Shown here piece by piece: positions 30,253 through 34,292 of a stretch of DNA of 34,292 nt. The stretch is from assembly GCA_002049455.2 (NCBI GenBank), contig KV919083.1, positions 1 to 34,292 on the forward strand, written 5' to 3'. Under the pieces are notes generated by a model. The model searched no databases and was not told the origin of the DNA. It saw only the letters and a list, made by a program, of their open reading frames with translations. Both the position numbers and the translations under genes were made by a program. Within the stretch, counting starts at the first letter, position 1. Every line of letters begins with the position of its first letter. The stretch is from Porphyra umbilicalis (Eukaryota > Rhodophyta > Bangiophyceae > Bangiales > Bangiaceae).

Positions 30253-31410
30253 GTTGCATGAAGTACGCGACGAAAACAACTACAAAGTTATTCCCACGCA
30301 CGCCAAATTAACGTACGATGGATAACTATCTGGTGGTCCCGCGAGATCGAAAGTGCAAGGGCTTCGCGTGATTCCAAAATCGGTCGCTCTCGAGATCCAC
30401 AAGGTCCCCCCTCAACCACGAACTCAGTCCAGCTCAGGATAACAGCACGGGCAACAGATTCCAATTTGGATGACGAAATCGTGGCGCGCTCAGGGCAGGA
30501 GGCGGGTCAGCGCAGGGTCGGTCTTTGTGGGGACACGCGAAGCCGTCCGTCCCGCACCGTCACAAATTTGGGCAGCGCTTCGCGCGAAATCAAAACTGGG
30601 TCGTGGCGCAGTGCCAGCCGCAAAGGGTCCCCCGTTCATAAATCGAACAGGGCCTTCGCTCCTCTGTCCACCGGCAGTAGTCCCTCACGGGTACCGACTG
30701 CCGGATTGGTCCTCCCGACCGAAAGCCCGAAAGCTCACGGCCGAGACACCAGGGTGTGAGGAGGGATCTGTCCTGGGAAGCAATCCTCGTGGTGTGAGAA
30801 CCAACCAAAAGTTGCAACCTCAAGATCCCTTGCGAATTGTACGGGCGCCCCAAAACCCGTTATATGCCCGAAGCAATCGGCAGGGGGACGACCGTACAAA
30901 ACAGCAAACGAAAGTCCTGTCCGAATTGTGAACTCCCCCCTCCAACAGTCGATTAGTCAAACCGGTCTCGGTCTGCGGCCCGGCGCCCGACAGGGGCGCC
31001 TTGCCGTCGGCGTGTCGGGCACGCCCGCCAAGAACCAATCGCGCCGGTGACGGCGCGCGGGATCAAGACGGGCGCGACGACGGCGACGCCAGGAATCCGA
31101 GATGCACGGTGCAAAGGATTTCGAGTGTGAAGTGGCATCGACACTCCACTCGCCAAAGATATGCAGACCTGATCGTACGTTGGCACACTGGCGCGAAAGA
31201 AATGTGAGCGTAATGTTCCTGCTGTGGCGCAAAAGAAATGCAACCGTTTCGGCTAGATTCTGATCCAAGCGTCCCTCGAAATCACTGGGCCCGCCTCCAC
31301 CGATTTGGCAGCGGATCGTCTGCAAGCGCCCCAAGCCAGCGTTCGCCGCTTGGCAACCGGGCCACGCGCACTTCCAAAGTGGGCACGCCTCGCGGACGTG
31401 AAACAAAAAT
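30253..31410. other. Helitron 5' flank and intergenic DNA, no gene seen
   Basis: The 5' end of the Helitron (TC on the minus strand) should lie here, but cannot be fixed without a second copy. Open frames on both strands are Arg-rich and lack motifs. No tRNA or rRNA feature was found. Confidence 0.4.
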
Positions 31411-32226
31411 TTACTTCTTCAAATTCAAGCGAACAGCAGTCGAAGCGTGGCGTCGACTCTGCATGTGGGTGGCCAAATGGCCAGCCGATTCAAAAGTCCT
31501 GTCACACGTCCCACAATGGGGTGTCCCAGCGTGCTCGGCTGCCTTGCGTTGATGGCCCGAGGACGCCTTGTGGGCCAACATATTCTTGGCACTGGTGCAA
31601 TCGACTTTGCAAGTCTTACAGTGCCACACTTGTGGCTTGCGTCGCCTCGCCTTCTTTTCGGCGCGCGTGGCCCGGGCTTCGATCGCCCGGGCCGTGCGAG
31701 GACGAATGCCGGCCACCTGCCGGGGCTCTGGGACAGCGGCCCCGCCGCCACTCGCAGCAAACGCCGCCACGCGGCGAGGAGCGAAGGGGTCAGACGTCTC
31801 TTCCACAGTCCCAACAGCTGGCCCGCCGCCACCCTGCGTCGCGCGGCCGCCCGCCCAAACCGAATTGGGTGGCCCAGCTGAAAGCCCACCCCGCCGCGGT
31901 GGCAACAGAAGCGACAGCGGACGGCTGGCCGCCTCGGATGAGGCGACCGGCCCCGCCTGGGCCACAAAGGGCCCGTCGCGACCAGGCAGAGGCGCAGCGA
32001 CCGCCGCCCAGGGCAGGGGCGCTGGCACAAACGGCACAGCCCCGCCGACCGACTGGGCGTCGGACGCCGCCGCGACGCGCTCAGGCGATGGGGGGGGGGT
32101 GGCCAGCGTCGTGTGCGCGGCTGGGGTGGGGTGGCCGCCGGGGGAGGGGGTGCGCGAGCCGGTCGGCAGGCGGGGGATTCGAAACTCAGGGCTCAGGGGC
32201 CCGGGGGATGAGGGGGAGGAGGCCAT
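31411..32226 (-). CDS. Protein with two C-terminal U1-like C2H2 zinc fingers
   Basis: 271 residues from the ATG at 32226-32224. The first 180 residues are Pro/Ala/Ser-rich and probably disordered. A basic segment (EARATRAEKKARRRKPQ) then precedes two zinc fingers. Finger 1 is CKTC, 12 residues, HKASSGH, near residues 203-225. Finger 2 is CGTC, 12 residues, HMQSRRH, near 237-259. The two-Cys, two-His spacing and the His-x5-His ends resemble U1/JAZ-type fingers that bind double-stranded RNA or DNA. The ORF ends in KK then stop at 31411. It is intact and unlike its neighbours in lacking stops. It could be a host nucleic-acid-binding protein or an accessory gene of the mobile element in which it may lie. 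Expression is unproven. Confidence 0.65.
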   Translation of the reverse strand: MASSPSSPGPLSPEFRIPRLPTGSRTPSPGGHPTPAAHTTLATPPPSPERVAAASDAQSVGGAVPFVPAPLPWAAVAAPLPGRDGPFVAQAGPVASSEAASRPLSLLLPPRRGGLSAGPPNSVWAGGRATQGGGGPAVGTVEETSDPFAPRRVAAFAASGGGAAVPEPRQVAGIRPRTARAIEARATRAEKKARRRKPQVWHCKTCKVDCTSAKNMLAHKASSGHQRKAAEHAGTPHCGTCDRTFESAGHLATHMQSRRHASTAVRLNLKK

Positions 32227-32560
32227 TGCGTTGGCTCCTGAAGGGTGCTTGGCGGGTCGAAAGCTGCTCGAGCTCCATGGTGTTGCTGGGTGCGCTTAAA
32301 TTCATGGGTGGCTGCGCCCCGGCCGCCTTTTCCGGCGGTGCCACTGCTGCCCGTCATCTGAGTCCTGGCCTCACTGGAGCCTCGTACAGGCCCCAATCGT
32401 AAGAAAAATGAGGGTTTCATGCCTGACACCCTAGGGGAGGAGTTGACTGCGAAGGTATCTGGCTGGGCGACCGCAGAATACTTTCGCCATGTCATCAACC
32501 GCTCCTTTCCTTTGGTCTGCAACGTACAGCGCGCGCTGCAACCAGCAAATTGACTCTGTA
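32227..32560. promoter_or_regulatory. Upstream region of the zinc-finger gene
   Basis: The likely promoter or 5' UTR for the minus-strand zinc-finger gene by position only. TTTAAG at 32297-32302 could be noted on the plus strand, but no convincing TATA element is visible. Confidence 0.2.
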
Positions 32561-32770
32561 AGACCATAAGCTGACCGTTTCATTAAGTCCTCGTCAGATC
32601 CAAGTCATCGACCAGCCTGAAGGCGCTGTCAGTGAAGCTGTCAGACCGTAAGCTGTCCGTTTTATTTTGGTCCTCGTCAGATCCAAGTCATCTACCAGCC
32701 CGAAGGCGCTGTGAGGCAGTCAGCCGACCGGCTCAGTTCGGTGCTCTTCAGACAGATCCAAGTCATCGCA
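32561..32770. repeat. Diverged tandem repeat, period about 83 bp
   Basis: AGACCATAAGCTGACCGTTT (32561) recurs as AGACCGTAAGCTGTCCGTTT (32643). CAGATCCAAGTCATC occurs at 32595, 32678 and 32753, giving spacings of 83 and 75 bp. Two full copies and one partial copy. Non-coding. Confidence 0.8.
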
Positions 32771-33060
32771 GGGGGTCAGGTCGGTCCGTCGCGACGGTTT
32801 GGAATTACTGTCAGGCATCGCAAAAGAGTGAACTCCAGCTAAGCCGCGTCGGATGTAGGTGGGATGACCCGAGCATGTGGCGCGAGCAGCGCCGCCGCAA
32901 GTGCATAAAAAAAGGCCGCCCGCTTGCCTACGGCGCGAGTACCAGGCTCGTTGTGCCTGCCCCCCCCTCTCCCATCACCCACAAACCCCCCACTTTTGGC
33001 AAGCAGACTTGCCCCCCCCCCCCCCCCCCCTGACGACTCCCTCCCCCTCTGCGGATCGAT
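32771..33060. other. Leader of the orphan ORF with a 19-base C run
   Basis: A run of 19 C at 33012-33030 lies 30 bp before the ATG of the orphan ORF. No promoter element was identified. Confidence 0.4.
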
Positions 33061-33594
33061 ATGCGCCGGTCTCTATCAGAGGTCCACCGCGTCTTGTCGG
33101 AGCTAGAACGGCTCCGCAAGCGGCGTCGGGTGTGGGGCGCCGGCCGCATTGGCGCCCGGATGAGCGCGGCCGAGGAGGCCGTGCTCCGCGCGGAGGAATT
33201 GGACTACCGCGAGGGGGGCGACAACTACAGACACTGGGACTACTTTTGGACGAACGTCTTTATTGGGGATTTCGTGTCAATTGACCCCCTCAGCTACGTC
33301 GTGCTCGGGTCCTACGGGGAGTCGTTCGCTCGGTGGGCTGACCAGCGGGCATTGGGCGAGCTCATCGAGCTCCACACCAACCCCCCCAAGATCGTCATGA
33401 TGGCGGACCAGGAGTGGGAGCTGAACCACCACCTTTGGGACGAAGAGGTGGGGCCCACTGACCCCATCACGCATTTCTTTTTTTTTGTGTATGAGGGCGG
33501 TGCGCGTTGCATGTCGGAGATGGAGCGAGAGGAGCGTGAAGAGGCGGTCATGACTTACGACACGCACCACCCCGGTGGTCCGGGCGGTCAGTGA
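33061..33594 (+). CDS. Orphan ORF, 177 residues, unknown function
   Basis: The ATG at 33061 gives a balanced, globular-looking protein. A basic N-terminal helix with heptad-like Leu spacing (LSEVHRVLSELERLRKRRR) is followed by an Ala/Glu helix and a tryptophan/aromatic-rich middle (NYRHWDYFWTNVFIGDF). An acidic segment (WELNHHLWDEEVGPTDP), a Phe run and a Gly/Pro tail come next, with TGA at 33592-33594. It has no transmembrane or signal segment and no motif I recognise. Amino-acid use looks like a real gene rather than a GC-driven frame. It lies just inside the right 25-bp inverted repeat, so it may belong to a mobile element. Confidence 0.5.
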   Translation: MRRSLSEVHRVLSELERLRKRRRVWGAGRIGARMSAAEEAVLRAEELDYREGGDNYRHWDYFWTNVFIGDFVSIDPLSYVVLGSYGESFARWADQRALGELIELHTNPPKIVMMADQEWELNHHLWDEEVGPTDPITHFFFFVYEGGARCMSEMEREEREEAVMTYDTHHPGGPGGQ

Positions 33595-34117
33595 GTAGCT
33601 CGTCGTAGTTAGTTTTCTGTTGTCATTCGTCTGAAAAAGTGTCAATTGTTGGGTACATAATTCTGTCACAGGGGCTGGAATTCCGACCGATCTGCACTTC
33701 ATGTGCACGCCGTGTCATGAATTTCTCAAATACGCGTGAACACTGGCCCCTGCCTGCCTGGAATCGGGTGTGAAAAACTGACACTGTTGAACGATCACCA
33801 ATCCGGGGTGGTCGCGGACGGACAAAGTAGCCTACAAGCGTCTTTAAGAGAGTAGATGGGTCGCGAGTCTTCCATTCCAGTTCGTGTAGGCCACTTTTAT
33901 TCATATTGAGCTGAATCAGCTGTCTCTTGTAACGAGAACGCACTGTATTCCACCGCAGTCAAGCTGGAACCGAATTGCAGACGTGACGTCTCCCCAGCTG
34001 CAGCATGTTTGCGCGAGCGGGCTGCGCACGTCTCTGTGAGAGCAAACCCTGCAACGTCGGCCCCAAGTCATATTTGCGAAACGTGGCGCAACGTGGCGCA
34101 AACGTGTCTCAATATTA
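33595..34117. other. Flank with the right 25-bp inverted repeat, no gene seen
   Basis: Apart from the repeat at 33923-33947 and a tandem CGTGGCGCAA doublet at 34082-34102, nothing was recognised. Short frames on the minus strand have no motif. Confidence 0.4.
33923..33947. repeat. Right copy of the 25-bp inverted repeat (pairs with 24814-24838)
   Basis: Perfect reverse-complement match to the left copy over 25 bases, ending in TA on the outer side. Homology does not extend inward beyond the 25 bases. Confidence 0.75.
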
Positions 34118-34121
34118 AGGA

Positions 34122-34290
34122 AATGGGGCCGGAACGCTCCCGCATCAACGTCCTCGACCCCATTGAGGCTTCGTTTTAACCGAATCAAATGACGTAAGTA
34201 CAACGCATATGTTGGTTTCAGAAATGGGGCCTGTGCCGGACCGACCCCATTCCCGACCGGAAATGGGGTCGGTCCCAAGCCGACCCCATT
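34122..34290. repeat. Cluster of AATGGGG / CCCCATT inverted motifs at the window edge
   Basis: Three AATGGGG and three CCCCATT motifs alternate within 170 bp. GACCGACCCCATT (34239-34251) is perfectly complementary to AATGGGGTCGGTC (34262-34274), and AATGGGGTCGG (34262-34272) also pairs with CCGACCCCATT (34280-34290). These are competing hairpins. They may be the end of a foldback element that continues past the window. Confidence 0.65.
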
Positions 34291-34292
34291 CT

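Noticed and set aside
30957..31406. A minus-strand gene of about 149 residues after the zinc-finger ORF
   Set aside because: Arg-rich composition, no motif, and equally open frames on the other strand.

Overview
The window looks like nuclear DNA of a GC-rich, repeat-rich eukaryote, most likely an alga or related protist. The evidence is a protein kinase gene interrupted by four GT-AG introns, eukaryotic transposable-element families (tyrosine-recombinase retrotransposon, Helitron, Harbinger, a hAT-type MITE), long minisatellites and homopolymer G/C tracts of 12 to 19 bases. No bacterial operon, Shine-Dalgarno pattern or rRNA/tRNA gene was seen. The lineage cannot be fixed from the sequence: red algae, haptophytes, stramenopiles and GC-rich green algae all remain possible.

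Layout. 1-2997: no recognisable gene, only weak open frames. 2998-4770 (minus): a cysteine protease of the Ulp1/C48 type, interrupted by a stop and followed in the same frame by a long proline-rich segment. 5178-5734: diverged tandem repeats with a 263-bp period. 6002-11107 (minus): a tyrosine-recombinase retrotransposon with a gag-like ORF, RT-RNase H and recombinase. It is flanked not by simple LTRs but by repeats in the split order A1 - genes - B1 A2 - B2. 12121-12465: a 15-bp minisatellite. 12466-16110: extremely GC-rich low-complexity DNA with a degenerate Ala-rich minus-strand reading frame broken at G-tracts. 16419-17133: a palindrome-bearing tandem array of about 144 bp. 17238-18431 (minus): a Harbinger (plant transposon protein type) transposase with its catalytic middle deleted. 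19058-20201: another broken low-complexity frame. 20966-21347: a hAT-like MITE with a perfect 8-bp target duplication. 21503-21711: eleven perfect 19-bp repeats. 22012-24618 (plus): the one clearly intact host gene, a SnRK/CIPK-like serine/threonine kinase in five exons. 25090-30252 (minus): a Helitron Rep-helicase split by one stop codon. 31411-32226 (minus): a protein with two U1-like zinc fingers. 33061-33594 (plus): an orphan ORF. The right edge carries a cluster of AATGGGG/CCCCATT inverted motifs.

How it fits together. This is a repeat-dominated region around a single host kinase gene. The transposon genes share a pattern: long, well-preserved reading frames interrupted by one or a few isolated stop codons, which suggests fairly recent inactivation by point mutation. 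The most interesting item structurally is the retrotransposon with split direct repeats. Next are the 25-bp TA-flanked inverted repeats 9.1 kb apart that enclose the Helitron, the zinc-finger gene and the orphan ORF, and a kinase whose first two coding exons are only 13 and 27 nt.
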